Below are positions 48,542 to 60,243 of a DNA stretch of 64,000 bases, in pieces. The stretch's first letter is position 1. Each line of letters begins with the position of its first letter. The translations under genes and the position numbers were made by a program. Origin of the DNA: Sesamum alatum (Eukaryota > Streptophyta > Magnoliopsida > Lamiales > Pedaliaceae); assembly GCA_034509735.1 (NCBI GenBank), contig JACGWO010000012.1:2294001-2358000 (forward strand), in the 5' to 3' direction. Below the pieces are notes generated by a model. It worked only from the letters and a program-made list of their open reading frames with translations, did not search any database and had not been told where the DNA came from.

Positions 48542-48820
48542 TATAAAAAAAAATATCATTCACACTCACAAACAGCAGTTAATAATACCATTAAACCAAT
48601 TTTTTCATTTTTGTACAGTAAAAATGTCCTTCAACCGATAACATAACTAACTTATTTAACTTCTAAATTTTACATTAATTGATAAATTAGTTTTCTTTCT
48701 TTCTTTCTTTTTTAATGTGGTGTATTAGTATATATTTTGCTCTTATTTATAATAATACATTTTAAAGCGCGAAAGAATATTTATTATATGGACGCAGGAA
48801 CGGCGTGCCACAACGGTTAG
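48542..48820 (+). mobile_element. Second Helitron copy, joined in tandem
   Basis: It starts immediately at the 3' end of the first copy and repeats its body (AACTCA/CACTCA, AAATTTTACATTAATTGATA, TTTTAAAGCG). It ends CACAACGGTTAG before T, with hairpin ACGC...GCGT. It lacks its own TCTATACTAT start. Confidence 0.78.
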
Positions 48821-49990
48821 TCTATAAATAAAATAAGTAAAGAAAGGGGCATTTTAGTCTATTCATATTTTATCTACCAAAAGTAGTTACTCAAAAATCT
48901 TGAGCCATCATATACAGTAAATTATTTGGCATGTGATAGTATAGTAAATTTCAAATAATTTCTCTTGTCTCGTACAAAAAAATTAAATTAGGAAGAGAAA
49001 GACTTATTTTTTTTAATTTTATCAATTAAGGATTTTTATCTTCATAGTTTAAATGATTTTCTTGATTATCCATTTTAAATTTCAATTGCAATAAAAAAAT
49101 TAAAAAAGGTTAAATCCATTTTGCACTCTTGAATTATATATGCATAAAGTGCATTCAATCCCCTAAACTATAAAATGTAACAAATTGTTCACTCGTGATA
49201 TGGACCATCTTTTTATTATGAAATGTCCTTATTATTTACACCCTCTAAAACATTTATATTACAATCATTCCCCTAAAACATAATTTGAACTATTATAAAA
49301 AAAATTTATTTAAAATAAACACCACCCAAAGTTTATGATTTTAATTTTATAATTAGTATAGAATCTGTATAAACTCTATAATTTACAATCCTTATATTTT
49401 TTATATAACTGTTAAAAGTTATATAATTTTTGCTTTTGCTGTTATATATGTTTAACTATTTTTAAAAATCAATGCATTTTTAAATCGATCACTCAATAAA
49501 TGTATCACTTTTGTCATATAATTAATTTTGATTTGACTAAATTCGGTCAGGATTAGAATTTACCTCCCCTAATGGTATTACTTAATATAATATAATAAGA
49601 ATTAAGGATAAAAATGAAATATTTAATTAATGTAGCATCCAGCTTTGACATTGTTATGAAAAAAATTTAGTACATATTATTGGATTATTAATTTTATTTA
49701 TTTGATAATTTGAGCAATTAGTAACTTTATAACGTTTATCAGCCAAGCATAGATTTATCCAGTCGTTCAAAGATAAAACTAGAGAATATGAGTTACCATT
49801 TAAACGTAAATTTGATTATCAACTTATATTCTATATATTCTATAAATCAATTTAATCTTATTTTATTACATTAGCCAAAATAAATGAAATAAAATAATAG
49901 AATAAATTCTATTCTCATAATTCAAAAGGTCAGTTGGAACGTACTCTATGTTTGGCTTATGAGTGATAAAAAAAAAAAAAAAAAAAAAGG
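48821..49990. other. AT-rich intergenic DNA
   Basis: No gene. Fragments such as AATCCATTTTGCACTCTTGA near 49113 resemble MITE ends. A poly-A run directly precedes the MULE. Confidence 0.55.
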
Positions 49991-50093
49991 GGGTAAATAG
50001 CATTTTACCCCCCCTTGAATCCATAAAAGGCAAGAAACCCCCCTGAATTGTGAAAAAGGGTAATTTACCTCCCTGAATTTTTAAATAAGAGGC
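49991..50093 (+). repeat. Left terminal inverted repeat of MULE
   Basis: GGGTAAATAGCATTTTACCC, then CATAAAAGGCAAGAAACC and ACCTCCCTGAATTTTTAAAT. It pairs with 57230-57332 with few changes. Confidence 0.93.
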
Positions 50094-50738
50094 AATTTAC
50101 CCCCTTACGCGCCACACTCGCTCAAATTGCATCTGGTCTTGCATTTTTGCCTTTGAAATGTCTATTTTGCCCTTAATTAATTCATTAATAGAACAATTGT
50201 TGATGTCTTCTCATTTATTTTCCTCATCCTTTTGCACATTTTTTCTCTCTCAATCACATACCCATATTGTAACTTTTAGTAATAAAATCTTTCTTTTTTT
50301 TTCCTTTTGTTTTTGTATAGTATGAAATGTGTAAAAAAGAACTTTTTAAGAATGCAATAAGAAAACGAAAAGAAAAAATTGTTCAATATAAATTGTGCAA
50401 TATTTATAACAAAAAAAAAAATGTGTTAAGAACTTGTGCAATATTTTCAGCCCAAAAAAAACTGTTACGAATATGTGCAATATTTTTAGCCGGAAAAATT
50501 GTTAAAAAAACCTGTGCTAAAAAAACTTGTTAAGAATATGCAAACCAAATACCTGTGCAATATTTTCAACCAAAACTTATCCATCTAGAGCATACATTAA
50601 ACAAAAACCCATGCGATAGTTTCCAAGTAACACAATCTTCTGAAGTTGTTCAAAATTAACCAAATCAACCAACATAATTCCAAGCAAAAAGTACTTTCAA
50701 AAATAACCATCCAACACAATTTTCATCAATAAATAATT

Positions 50739-53700
50739 CTACTTCTTAATCTGCCTAGCCCTCTTTTCATTTGACATATTCCTGATGTTGTTCAAAACTT
50801 CAGTAACTGTCAACTTTTTTGCTCTTTGGACTGAGGCTTGTGGAATGCTTGCGCCGGGGGTTGAGGTAGGTGGATTCTCTCCAGATACTGTTGTTGATTG
50901 TGAGGTGTTGGCCTAGATAGTTTCTGCATGATAATGAAATGATATAACTTATATAACAACAATATAAACTCAAGAATATAGCAACTACAAAAACGATAGC
51001 CTAAATTAAGAAAACCAACAAACACAAACATATAAAATCAAGAAAACCCAAACTAATGAGCGTATTATAGTTGTAGTTTAACATTAACAAACCAACACCA
51101 CAACAATGAAAAACCTGATGCCTTACCAACTAATGCATAAAGGCCCCAACTCATTGAGCATCAATTTGAAAATATAAAAATAAAAATCCAACACTAGTTT
51201 CAGTTTCACACACATACCTTTGGTTTTTTTGGAGGAATGGTCTGTTGTTGTTGAGCTTCAACATCTTGAGACAAAATTGGAGGAGCATCAGATGGTTGAG
51301 ATAGTATATCTTGTTGAGTAGTCACAGGAGCAGCCTAAGTAATTACATATATATTTAATTAGTAAAACAATAAATTTGCTCAATAAAACTGACAGAATAA
51401 TTAAAATCAGATTACCTTGTAGAATATAGATTGAGGATGTGTTGGGTTGGTACAAGACCCTTTATTATGGCCTGTCTGTAGACATTTTCTGCACACATGA
51501 GTTCTGCCTTTTCTGGTTGATGTATTTCTCTGTAGTTCATCAGGACTCTTTCGTCTTAGTTTTGTTGGCCTACCCTTCTTCCTTTTGAACTTTGGCGGTC
51601 TCAATGGCTCAAATCCGGTCTTAATATAATCTTTTTGCCCTGGCACACCATGAATCATATGCGCATATGTCTTTAAATATGCATCTTTCTTGTAGCAAGG
51701 ATCCACATAATCATCCAATCTTGCTCTTCTATCAGCAATTGCAGCATGTGCATGGCAACAAGGATATCCACATAGTTGAAACATACCACAAGTACATGTC
51801 TTCAACTCAAGATCAACAATGTACTTGTCTAGAAAGTGGTCCACTTCAAATTCATTTCTCCCACACCACTTTGAGAAGCAATTTCTAGCCATCCTTTGTT
51901 GCTTGTTGATTTTTTTCACAATATTCGGATAGATTTCACCAGTGTACCTCATCATTCCTTCGCTCTTTTGTTGGATTCTTGTCATCAATCTTGTTCTAAT
52001 CCACTCAAACATAGAAATTATAGGCTTGTCTCTAGCACCAAGAATGTAATTATTAAACGATTCACACAAATTGTTGACCAAAATGTCACATTTGGAGGAT
52101 ATCATAAAATGTGACCTGGTCCAATGTTGAGGTGGTATAGCCCTCAGCCACTCCACAGCATTCTGAGTAGCTGGATCAAGTTTAGGATCAACCTCTTCAA
52201 TTCTCTTCATGAAAAGCTCAAAATCTGCTTTACATGCAGTGGATGCTGCCTTCCAGAACATATCCTTCAACTGTTGGCTTTTGAATTTTTGTTTGAAGTT
52301 TTGGTACATGTATCTGAGACAAAATCTGTGTTCTAGAACATATCCTTCAACTGTTGCATCTCTTCCAACAGCAACCAATAGTTGACCAGCATATATAGTT
52401 TTTAGAAAACAACCATCTAGAACTATAATAGGTTTACATCCAGATAAAAAACCACTCTTCATTGTTGCAAGGCTGAAATACATCTTCTCAAAAACTGGTG
52501 GTTTAGAGCCTTCCTTCTTCCTTAATAATAGCTTACTTCCTGGGTTCCTTTGTCTTACTGTTTCACAGTAATCCCATAGCTTTTCATATTATTCACTGTC
52601 AACTCCCAATATATTCTTCAGGGCAACCCTTTTAACGCTTATCACCTTTCACTTATTTGCATCCACATTGCACTTCCTTAAGATTGTATTCTTTAATGTC
52701 TCAACAGGGACATTTGGATTGTCCCGGACTACCTTCTCATCCTCTTTCCAAGATACTTTTCCTTAGCCAAATTGTTTACATATGATCTTGCACAATTGTG
52801 CTCTCCTTTAATAGCCTTTATCTGAAAAGTGCTTCCCATGTGAATAGGAGATGCATGTATCCTCTAGTTGCAGCCATCAGCTTTGCACTTAGCAGTGATT
52901 CTTGCACTCTCATTTCTGATAAAGTGTAAGTCATATCCATGCCTCACACAATAATCCCTCAAGGCCTCTCTGAATTGCTTGGCACTTTGGAACTTCATTC
53001 CAACAATCAGTTCAAAGTTCTTCATATTGGTATCTGTTTTAAAATAAGGGTGCCTAGGAACATGCACCTCAATCTCAGAATTTATGCCGTCCAAGTTGTG
53101 CAGCTCATCTTCTTCACCAAGATCACTAAACCATTGGTCATCATGGAGTGGGGGATCTTGAAGCTCTGCTGCAGTCCTTGAATTCTTAGATTTGCCTTTT
53201 TTTTTCAACATTTTTTTCAGATTCTTCACCAACTGTTTTTTGCTTGGATTCTTCACTTGAAAAATATCTTCATCACTTGAAGCTTCAATATCTTCAAACA
53301 CCAAACTGTTTTCATCTGAGTCTAAACCACAATACTCTTCACTATCATCTTCTTCTGCATTCTGTGGTTGAATATAGTCTGCATCTGATGAATCATCAAA
53401 CTCTGACCTCCAATCTTCACTGTCATCATCATGTTGGAATCTATCTGTCATCTTCCTTTTCCCTTTATCTACTTTAGAACATGTCTGATTGGTATCTGCA
53501 AGCCCAAATGAGGGCAAATCAAAGCCCCCGCTGTCGTCTCCCTCTCTTTCAATATTTTCTCCCTCTTTTTCATTATTTTCTCCATCTCTTTCATTGTTTT
53601 CTCCCTCTCTTTCAATATTTTCTCCCTCTCCGCCTCTTTCATATTCATCATTAAAATCAATCCCAGACATTAGCAAATTCATTTCTTCATTTTTTTCATT

Positions 53701-53754
53701 TTCTACTGCCATTTCATTAGGTAGTATGTTCCCTTGTGTGTCAATTACAATAAG
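50739..53754 (-). pseudogene. MULE transposase with catalytic-core deletion
   Basis: Minus-strand order: LIVIDTQGNILPNEMAVENE and an acidic N-terminal region to 52864; stops at CKADGCN and beyond in the DNA-binding part (RIHASPIHMGSTFQIKAIKG). Then comes a 358-codon frame 52483-51407 with IVLDGCFLKTIYAGQLLVAV (first catalytic Asp) and EHRFCLRYMYQNFKQKFKSQ. The SWIM zinc finger is CTCGMFQLCGYPCCHAH and a CCHC knuckle is CRKCLQTGHNKGSC. Later exons are likely at 51218-51334 and 50739-50923 (stop at 50739), the last with an uncertain frame. Between VGRD and EHRFC the family normally has about 60 residues including the second catalytic Asp; here only TVEGYVL-type filler remains. A first exon piece (MYHQLEMWVGGEFPNRPKHM) is at 56011-56080, split off by LTR F. 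Confidence 0.92.
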
Positions 53755-55974
53755 TGTTAGAATAGGTGACCAGAAAGCTAATAGGTTTGGCGATTTGTAA
53801 CCTATTATACAACTCGATGTAAATGTAATATTATTATGTGATGAATAAAATGAGTATTCGTCACTTCTGGTGCTTACTTTGTTGCGCTCATTTCACATTT
53901 GTTAAAACGGTGTTTAACTTATATCGCAACAAAGCCCACAGACCATGGATAACAACTCGTGCAGTTGGGCCACACATTGGATGTTGGTCATGAAACCAAC
54001 TGATTAAGAGTTGGGTCTGAAACGTTCCAAGTCGAGGACCTCGAGACAGGGCATCGAGAGTCCTATTGAGACTTGCGTCAAGAGTCGTGTTCATTGGATG
54101 AGTGTCGTGTTTCATTGGCGACAGGCGTGGGACGCCTACACGACTTTGATGGGTTGGTCGACTGGGGTCGAGTCGACTAGACTGACTCGCGGGGATCATC
54201 ATATGGAAGCTTTGGAGGCTTGGTCGGTATGATTGGTTTTCCCCGATTCTGATAATACGGGAGTAATCCTCAGACTTGAGGGATCATGGCAGTCACGTGC
54301 ACAGGACGGCTGTATCTTAGATCTGGTGAGAGGTGATCATTCTGTAAGATGATCATCATAATCCTTGTCTAGTGCAGTCAGAATGTGTAGCGAGGACGGT
54401 GGATTCCAAGAAGAGGATCCGTCCCCTGTCAGTATGTGACAGAGGTATCTCCTATGCACTCAAAGACACGTTCATGCTGTTTGAAGCTGTGGCCACAGTG
54501 GTTGGTCGAACAGAAAATGGTTTCCTGTGTCGATGCAATGAAGCATACGTGGTCTCGAGTCTTAAGCATAGATGCCTAGTCAAAGATGGGAACCGACGCC
54601 TAATTCCATACCCTAGACTAAGGTCGGGAGATGGTAGATGGAAGGATTGTACCCGTACGGAATCGGCGCCTAAATGTTCACACCAATTCACCTAGTCTCT
54701 AGTGCCATGGGCTGTTGCTAGATGGCCACACATGGTAACGGGCCATTGTGGGACACGGGCCCAAGTCTAAACTGAGGGTGAACCTAAAGGGTCACACACA
54801 AATCACCGAGGAGGTTAAGAGATTGACTTGGAGTTAATCTCGAAGGATAAATAAGTAATTGGATGACTTAAGGGAAAGTCCATTGGATGGACGGGCCGAT
54901 ATTGTATCGGGCCTTCGTTTAATCGGTAAATTGGATTTTCGATTAAATATGGAAAGTTGAGACGTTAGATCTTTTAATTGGATTAAAAGATCAACGGGAA
55001 TAATTTAAATGGACATTAAATTAGATTTAATGTTGGGTTCGTCGTAATTGGATTACGATAAAATTCGGTCTGTTAAATTTAACCCAAGAGGAGAAATAAT
55101 TCCTATTTTGGAATAGGAAGAAGTTGGACTTCTTCCCTTAATTAAAATGGCCGGGATGCTCCCTTGGAGGAAGCAAAATCAGCCATGTTTCATGCTAGGT
55201 AGTATGTTGACTTATCTCTTTTGAAAAGAGACAAATCAACTCCAATCAAGCTCTTCCCTTTTGGTATGATTTGATCATACCACAAATTTTGGTAGGCTTG
55301 ATTAAAGAATTGATGGTGCTTGATTGGAATGAATCTAGACATCCTTGGATCCTAGACACATTCCAATAATCACATTAATTATGTATATATATTAGAATAT
55401 ACAACACCAAGCATAAGTGATTCATTATTCATCTTTTTCTAAAAAAAAGAAGAAGACAAAAATCGGATCTCCGCTCCCTCTCTAACTCATGGTTTTTCCT
55501 CCCCCTTTTCACTTGTGTTCTTCACTTGGTTTTGAATCAAGAGGAAGAACAAAGTAAGTTTAAGAAGAGCACTAATTCATAGTGTTCTTCTCTTAAACCG
55601 ATTCCTTCTTAAACCCGTTCTTTTCTAGCAAGAAGAACGTGTGTTTCTTCCGGTGTGGTGTGGATCACCTTTGGAGAATCCATACGTTTAGATTTCCTGA
55701 GCATTCCGGGAAGGAACAACGCAAGTAGCCGGGAGCACACGCTAAACAATCAAAGGTAACGATTTTATTACGCTTTGATTGATTTATAGGTATCTATGCC
55801 CTATGTATTTAAATATACATTTCTAATATTTACACATCCTACATCCAACGCCCGGTTGAGCATCCAAGGGTACACCCCTTGGGATTCGTTTATTTAAATT
55901 AGATTTAAATTTACGCGCTATTTCTCGCTTTCTCGCTTCCGCTCGCGCTCCCGGGCGGATCCGCTTGTCCTTCA
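53755..55974 (+). mobile_element. Copia LTR F inside MULE transposase
   Basis: It starts TGTTAGAATAGGTGACC and ends GATCCGCTTGTCCTTCA, 2220 bp, with all family landmarks. No internal region follows, so it is probably a solo LTR. The left flank is ATAAG, but the right flank is not ATAAG; a 36-bp LTR-derived filler lies there instead. It splits the N-terminal coding region of the MULE transposase. Confidence 0.9.
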
Positions 55975-56010
55975 CGATATTGTATCGGGACTTTGTTTAA
56001 TCGGTAAATT
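55975..56010 (+). repeat. 36-bp filler copied from LTR interior
   Basis: CGATATTGTATCGGGACTTT and TAATCGGTAAATT repeat the LTR's own interior at 54897-54932. After it the MULE coding sequence resumes directly (ACCTCCTACAT). Confidence 0.85.
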
Positions 56011-56080
56011 ACCTCCTACATACATATGCTTAGGGCGGTTTGGAAATTCCCCTCCAACCCACATTTCCAACTGATGATAC
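56011..56080 (-). pseudogene. MULE transposase N-terminal piece
   Basis: The minus frame MYHQLEMWVGGEFPNRPKHM then YVGG resembles the start of plant MULE proteins. It is the 5' partner of the coding sequence that resumes at 53754 beyond LTR F. Confidence 0.65.
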
Positions 56081-57229
56081 ATGGTTTACTGCACACAAAA
56101 ATATAAAAAAATATAAGCATACAGGTTGTATAAAGTCCTTATACAAATTCTATAGGGACTACATATTTGGAACATAATGAAATTAGAAAAAAAAAAGCTC
56201 AAAAAATAGACAAATACAAGAAAGATAATAGGGACCACATGCTGTCATCTCCAAAAAATAAAAAAAAGGACATCTGGGATCACTTTGCATGTTCTTTTAT
56301 GAATGAAAAGACACCAATCCCTCAAAAGTTTAAAACATTCAACTTATCTATTTCGCCTAATGAATTAAAAATTGGACAAAGCTCTAAAAACTAAATTAAA
56401 ATATTCAACTTTATATGGTGGACTCAGGGAACAAGCTCTTTATACACCAACACAGAAAGCCAAAATTAGATTAGTCTTATCATATGCTAATGGCATAAAT
56501 TTCAAAAAAAAAAAAAAAAAAGTTAATCATAGAAATATGTATACGAGGCTTGACAGAGTAAATTGAACTCTCAATATTGTATTGGAACTTTCCAAAAATC
56601 TCCAACAAAATTTCTAGTGGAACATTTCAAGAATTTTCAACAAAATAGCAATGCCCATCAATGTAAATGCAACTTTACAAGAATCTTCAACAAAATTAAC
56701 CATCTATACTAACAATAGATTAATGTTGTCCTCTTGTCATCTTTGTCAACAAAATTTGCAGATTCAACACGGGAGAGCTCTCCAAAATTTCACGGCAAAA
56801 TAGCAATGTTTAATCCAACAAAATCAGAAACCATCACCCCAAAACTAATATTTTAAAACTACGCCCAAACTTAGAAACCAAAACAAAATCGAATTACATA
56901 CCTTACTTCTTCTTCGGGAAACAAATAAGCTTCATGTAATAGTCTTCTTCGAAATAAAGAATAACATTGGTGATTATCTTCAAAATCAAATACCCACTTG
57001 ATAAACCTACTAATAAACTACAAAATCGAACGAGAAAATATGAATTCGCCGTTCAATTTTCGTTTTTGAGTGCTAGGGTTTTTGAGAAATGTTTATCCCT
57101 CTTTTCAGACTTGGAGAAGTCAAACAAAAATATTTACAGCAGTAAACAGTAAATAATACATATATATACATGGGCAATTTTGTCCTCACAAGAAAATTTT
57201 TAAGCTAATATTAATGAGGGAGGCAGTGA
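56081..57229. other. MULE non-coding 5' region
   Basis: AT-rich, with no convincing gene. It contains similar short blocks (CAACAAAAT, TTTCCAAAAATC) around 56590-56850. Small plus frames at 56167-56566 look like chance. Confidence 0.55.
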
Positions 57230-57332
57230 GCCTCTTATTTAAAAGTTCAGGGAGGTAAATTGCCCTTTTTCAATTCAAGGGGTTTTTTTTGCCTTTTATG
57301 GGTTTCATAGGGGGGTAAAATGCTATTAACCC
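57230..57332 (-). repeat. Right terminal inverted repeat of MULE
   Basis: Reverse complement of 49991-50093 with small changes; it ends TGCTATTAACCC before nine A. Confidence 0.93.
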
Positions 57333-57341
57333 AAAAAAAAA

Positions 57342-58086
57342 GTATTGATTTTCCAAAATTATTGCACTAAAAAAATATATTTTTCCTTATTCCTTTTGGA
57401 AAAATGAATAAATTAGATTGACTTAATTTCTGAAATAGAATATAAATCGTTAAAAAACTTAATGTATAAACAGTAAATAAATTCTCTTTTTTTATTTGTG
57501 AAAAATAAATTTATGTTTGTGTGCTAAATGGTAAAAATTACTAATTGATCAAATTATCAAGTCAAAATCAAATTACTAATCTAATAAAGTATACGAAAAC
57601 ATATCAATGATAATGTCAATGTTGGATCCCACATTAATTATTTATTTTATTTTTATTCTTAATTTTTATTATTTTATATTGAGTAAAATTACAATTTTAC
57701 CATTGCCTTTAGTTGTTGACCTACGATCAACTACCCTCAAATTAAGGAGGTTCTTGCAAAGCACCAAATCTCATAGGAGGCCCTTAATACATATTATGAG
57801 GCTACATTTACTAAGTTGGATTGAATTATGGGGTAATCGATTATTGCATGATTAATCAAGGGATAAAATGTGAGGGGTTATGTAATATTTTGTTTACCTT
57901 GTTTGATTAATTGATGGATTTAGTATTTCTTTTTTCTAGTTGTGATATAGGATAAACTAGTGAAATGAACATAACGATCTCCTAATAAGATAAAAATGCA
58001 ACTTTCAACTATAAAACATAAACGTGGAAGAAGCCACACATATATACACATGAATATATGTATCATCACGCAAATATCTATAACAT
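57342..58086. other. Intergenic DNA
   Basis: AT-rich. No gene or repeat recognised. Confidence 0.6.
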
Positions 58087-58471
58087 CCCCATCTCACCGG
58101 CTCAGCTCCATGGAAAAGTTACTTCTCATTGGCCAAATCGTGACAAACGTCTCAAGTCTATCTCCTATGGCTTTTTCATAATTTTTAGCCACTTTAAGGA
58201 TAGTTTCGTAAATTTCTAAGAAAGAATGATGTTCAATAGGGAAGTCATAACATAGTTCTGGGCTACTGGCCTGATGAAATCCCCATCTCACCGTCTCAAC
58301 TCCATGGAAAAGTTACTTCTCATTGGCCAAATCGTGACAAACGTGTCAAGTCTATCTCCTATGGATTTTTCATAATTTTAGCCACTTTAAGGATGGTTTC
58401 GTAAATTTCTAAGAAAGAATGATGTTCAACAGGGAAGTCATAACGTGGTTTGGGCTACTGGCTTGATGAAA
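58087..58471. repeat. 193-bp tandem duplication with minus-strand coding look
   Basis: Two adjacent units, 58087-58279 and 58280-58471, differ at a few positions. Both contain CTCCATGGAAAAGTTACTTC and AAGAAAGAATGATGTTCAA. On the minus strand the first unit reads CYDFPIEHHSFLEIYETILK, VAKNYEKAIGDRLETFVTIW; the second has a frameshift. I do not recognise the protein. It may be a duplicated gene fragment. Confidence 0.85.
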
Positions 58472-59235
58472 TAAGTTATTCCTCCTCCAGAGGTTGGATA
58501 ACTATCATGGGCTAATCCGTACCGAGCTTGAGCCCTCTAGCCTAATTCTGAGCTCGAGATTTTGCAAGTAAACAGAAAATATCTTGCTCAGTGCTCAATC
58601 AATCTTAATAAAGAAGTTTGAGTAAAATCATAATTCAATGTGATCTTTTTAAGCTGGGAATACACATTTAAATACGCCATGAAAATAATTGAAAGATGAT
58701 TTTAGGGAGGATTAAGAAGATGAAAAGAGAGCGGAAGCTTTATGTTATACTCCGTTGGGTCTTTAGTGACATAAGCGAACCCCGGATCAAATATACTTGG
58801 CATTGTCCGCACATTCGATACATATAGTTAATTTTTTCAAATAAAAAATTATAAGTATGTATTAAGTTTGTTTAATTATAAAACTATTTTGTAACCATCT
58901 AATATATTGATTTTTATGATAAGGGAAAATATGTTAAATTAAAATAAATTTAAGTAGATAAAAGACAAACCTAGGAGAAAGTGAGAGGGGAGAAAAAAAA
59001 ATAGAAAAATATTAATTTGATATTATCTTCTTAAATAAGATTAAGTTTGGAAGTACATTAAAATACATATCAAAAAGTAACCTTTGCTGCTTTATTAATA
59101 GTATAGATTTATGTTCGTGTTACCCTACCCAAATACCCTCAAGATATCCCAATTGAGTTCGTCTCTAGTTTATTCTTGTTATTTTAAGCTAGATCCTTAA
59201 TTATATTTGTAGACAAATAAATTTTGCACCCAATC
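58472..59235. other. Intergenic DNA
   Basis: AT-rich, no gene seen. Confidence 0.55.
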
Positions 59236-60173
59236 AAATGATGATAAGTGAAAAATATATATATATATATATATATTATTTATAATTTATATTCTATTTT
59301 CTCTATTTATATTTTGGAATTTATTAAATTAATTTCAAATATAAATAGTTAATTTAATTAATATTTTAATATATATTTCGTCATCAAATCAACGGTCGAC
59401 ACGTGTCAAATTGAGGTGTTCCGGCCAATCAAATCAAGACAAATATTTTTCATATTATCTCTTTAAAAAAATACAAAATTCAAAGAGATAATATTGAAAT
59501 TGACCAATCATGTCTTCCCAAATATTTAATGTATTTTTCTCTTTAAATTAAAATAAAGAGATAATACAAAACAAGTGTTCAAATTCACCACAAGTCTACC
59601 TCTTTGACAACTATATAAAGAGGTCCTTGGAAACTCATGCAAAACACACACATACAATTGAACACACCCACATACAAGCAAGAGAGCATTCAAGAAGTCT
59701 CGAAATCTTCTCAAGCACAAATCAAGGAAGATTCACGCATTCTAGGCAAGATTCAAGGCGTTTTGTCGCAGAAATTGTCCAAAGTCAGCGTTTAATTCAA
59801 CAATAAGTCTAAAGACCGGCGAATCAACGTTATCAAAACAGAAGTCCACCTTGGCGGAAGATCAAAGCCTCAAATCCACTAAGAAATATCCAAAATTCAA
59901 GTCAAATATCTTCAAGTTCATAGCGTTTGATCTGGGAACAAGTCAACGACCCCCGAATTAACGTTATTCAAAGTCAAAGTCAACTTCAAAGGAGATCAAA
60001 CGTCCACTTTCACCTCTGAAGTTGCCGACGTCAAAGATCTCGTTCTTGAAGAGAAGAATCAGAGGTTTCAAATATAGATTTCGCACCAACAAATATTCAA
60101 TCCAATTTGAGAATTTTATTTTAACTATTTTCTTGTTTTAATAAATTCAGAGGAACACGAAAATTTGTTTACA
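59236..60173 (+). repeat. Probable 5' LTR of Tat-like gypsy element
   Basis: The right edge is set by ...TTTACA just before a primer-binding-like site at 60179. It has a TATA box and repeated phrases (GAATTAACGTTAT/GAATCAACGTTAT, AAGTCAAAGTCAAC). The left edge is a guess (near TGATGATAAGTG); the partner LTR would lie outside the window. Confidence 0.5.
59611..59620 (+). promoter_or_regulatory. TATA box in Tat-like LTR
   Basis: CTATATAAAG in a suitable place, about 560 bp before the LTR end. Confidence 0.55.
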
Positions 60174-60178
60174 AATTT

Positions 60179-60196
60179 TGGCACACCCAGTGGGAC
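60179..60196 (+). other. Primer-binding-like site of Tat-like element
   Basis: TGGCACACCCAGTGGGAC resembles the TGGCNCCCNCNGTGGGGC-type site at the start of plant Tat-lineage internal regions. The tRNA was not determined. Confidence 0.65.
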
Positions 60197-60243
60197 CGCT
60201 CTACCTCTCATCTCTTCCCTTCAACAAAGTTTGAAGTATTTCA

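Larger units (their letters stand above)
49991..57332. mobile_element. Mutator-like transposon (MULE), ~7.3 kb including LTR F
   Basis: Inverted ends of 103 bp lie at 49991-50093 (GGGTAAATAGCATTTTACCC...AATAAGAGGC) and 57230-57332. A run of A lies just outside the left end (with GG between) and exactly nine A follow the right end (57333-57341), consistent with a 9-bp target duplication in poly-A. It encodes a MULE transposase on the minus strand. Without LTR F it is about 5.1 kb. Confidence 0.92.

Noticed and set aside
53469..53800. Plus and minus repetitive frames with Glu/Lys or Ser/Pro repeats
   Set aside because: They arise from the GAGAGGGAG-type simple repeat in the acidic N-terminal region of the MULE transposase.
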